Below the pieces are notes generated by a model, which saw only the letters and a program-made list of their open reading frames with translations, searched no databases and was not told the origin of the DNA. From Phycisphaeraceae bacterium (lineage in GTDB: Bacteria; Planctomycetota; Phycisphaerae; Phycisphaerales; Phycisphaeraceae): 34,301 nucleotides of DNA. The position numbers and the translations under genes are program-made. Shown here piece after piece: positions 33,703-34,301 of the stretch; position 1 is the stretch's first letter, and every line of letters begins with the position of its first letter. The stretch is from assembly GCA_002686995.1 (NCBI GenBank), contig NYZC01000027.1, positions 1 through 34,301 of the forward strand. The letters are read 5' to 3'.

Positions 33703-33796
33703 CTACCCGCAAGTGTATGGGCCGCCGCGCCCGGCTGCGCCGTTGGCCGGCTTCGTTTCTGGCGCTGATGGCCCTGGAGGTTTCTGTGCAGTCCAC

Positions 33797-33826
33797 CCGT
33801 GGGCTGACGCCGGCTGACGCCCACGG
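33797..33826. repeat. Palindrome with expanded TGACGC centre
   Basis: CCGTGGGC (33797-33804) and GCCCACGG (33819-33826) are exact complements. Between them the sequence TGACGCCGGC is followed by a second TGAC, as if a short CCGTGGGC-TGAC-GCCCACGG palindrome had gained a 10-bp insertion or duplication. It lies in the 230-bp gap upstream of hflX. Confidence 0.65.
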
Positions 33827-33859
33827 TTCGCAGAATGGTTGGCGCGTTCATGACCTGGC

Positions 33860-33886
33860 GAACCGCGCGGCGTGGGCCCGCGGGTC
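33860..33886. repeat. 27-nt GC-rich palindrome, GTGGGC-centred; near-copy of 8546-8572
   Basis: Identical to 8546-8572 at 25 of 27 positions, the two differences being in the centre (AA to GG). It is again intergenic, 50 bp from the glycosyltransferase stop. Confidence 0.6.
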
Positions 33887-33932
33887 GAATGGCATCGCGG
33901 TCCAGTGACGGTCCAGGATTATCAGGCGGCCG

Positions 33933-34301
33933 TCACCCTGCCCAGGCGGGCATCATCGACATCGCCTGGTGATAGGTGTTCACGCACTTCGCCGCCGCAT
34001 CGTCCCACGTCAGGCGATTGACCTCGATATCCGCGTGCGCTCTCAGCGTGCTGCTCAGCGGCGGATGCCGCAGCACGGCGATGATCTTGTCCGCGATGTC
34101 GTTGACGTCCCAGAAGTCAACCTTCAGCGCATGCGTCAGCACCTCCGCGACGCCCGACGTCTTCGAGATGATGACGGGCACGTCGTGGCGGATCGCCTCG
34201 AGCGGCGCGATGCCGAACGGCTCGCTGACCGAGGGCATGACGTACACGTCGGCCATATTGAACACGCGCTCGACGTCGCCGCCGCGCAGGAACCCGGTGA
34301 A
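33933..34301 (-). CDS. Glycosyltransferase (GT4-like) C-terminal part, 5' truncated by window edge
   Basis: The frame is open to the end of the window, so ~122 C-terminal residues are visible and the start lies beyond. TGFLRGGDVERVFNMADVYV then MPSVSEPFGIAPLEAIRHDVPVI is the GT-B donor-site signature (EPFGxxxLEA) of family 4 glycosyltransferases and glycogen-synthase-like enzymes. A GVAEVL...HALKVDFWDVNDIADKI segment and a C-terminal helix (LTWDDAAAKCVNTYHQA) follow. It transfers a sugar from a nucleotide-sugar donor; the acceptor is not visible. The stop TGA is at 33935-33933. Confidence 0.9.
   Translation of the reverse strand, partial: FTGFLRGGDVERVFNMADVYVMPSVSEPFGIAPLEAIRHDVPVIISKTSGVAEVLTHALKVDFWDVNDIADKIIAVLRHPPLSSTLRAHADIEVNRLTWDDAAAKCVNTYHQAMSMMPAWAG

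Overview
This is a high-GC window with dense bidirectional coding. It most likely comes from a member of the Planctomycetota, perhaps Phycisphaerae-like. The reasons are a leucine-rich repeat tail of the 'TDxGLxxL' kind, two DUF4838 proteins, many Gfo/Idh oxidoreductases and xylose-isomerase-like TIM barrels, and intergenic GTAAGC/TGACGC-centred palindromes of a kind I associate with planctomycete genomes. That placement is an inference from gene content; there is no rRNA or tRNA here to confirm it.

Layout. (1) 1-4346: the 3' end of a large glycoside-hydrolase-like gene meets polA convergently, and a small VOC-family gene lies upstream of polA. (2) 4549-22734: an accessory island of carbohydrate and organophosphonate catabolism. 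It holds two sugar-isomerase TIM barrels, two Gfo/Idh oxidoreductases, two TIM-barrel glycosidase-like proteins, two DUF4838 proteins (one ending in a beta-sandwich, one in leucine-rich repeats), an amidase, a phosphonoacetate hydrolase (phnA), a mannonate-dehydratase-like enolase and a PhyH-type dioxygenase. Three gene remnants (an RraA-like 3' end, a sialidase-like 5' end and an unidentified 3' end) suggest the island is being rearranged. No transporter or regulator is visible in it. (3) 22813-28208: purL with two PurS-like domains fused at its N-terminus, a HAD hydrolase and proA. (4) 28208-30130: cdaA (diadenylate cyclase) and its YbbR-domain partner, in a tight minus-strand run with proA. 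(5) 30509-34301: a lone moxR-type ATPase, a DUF374 acyltransferase, hflX, and the C-terminal part of a glycosyltransferase that runs off the end.

How the genes may work together. The island looks suited to taking uronic-acid-containing or otherwise modified glycans apart by oxidation and elimination (Gfo/Idh with an isomerase-like barrel), dehydrating the acid sugars (ManD-like enzyme) and hydrolysing side groups (amidase, PhnA). The cdaA-ybbR-proA run places c-di-AMP synthesis beside a proline-biosynthesis enzyme, which would fit osmotic adaptation.

The most unusual structural feature is a set of four intergenic elements (13727-13834, 25849-25975, 26626-26906, 32231-32352). In each, the arms of an inverted repeat contain short tandem units of 9, 10 or 15 bp. 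The four sequences are unrelated but the design is the same.
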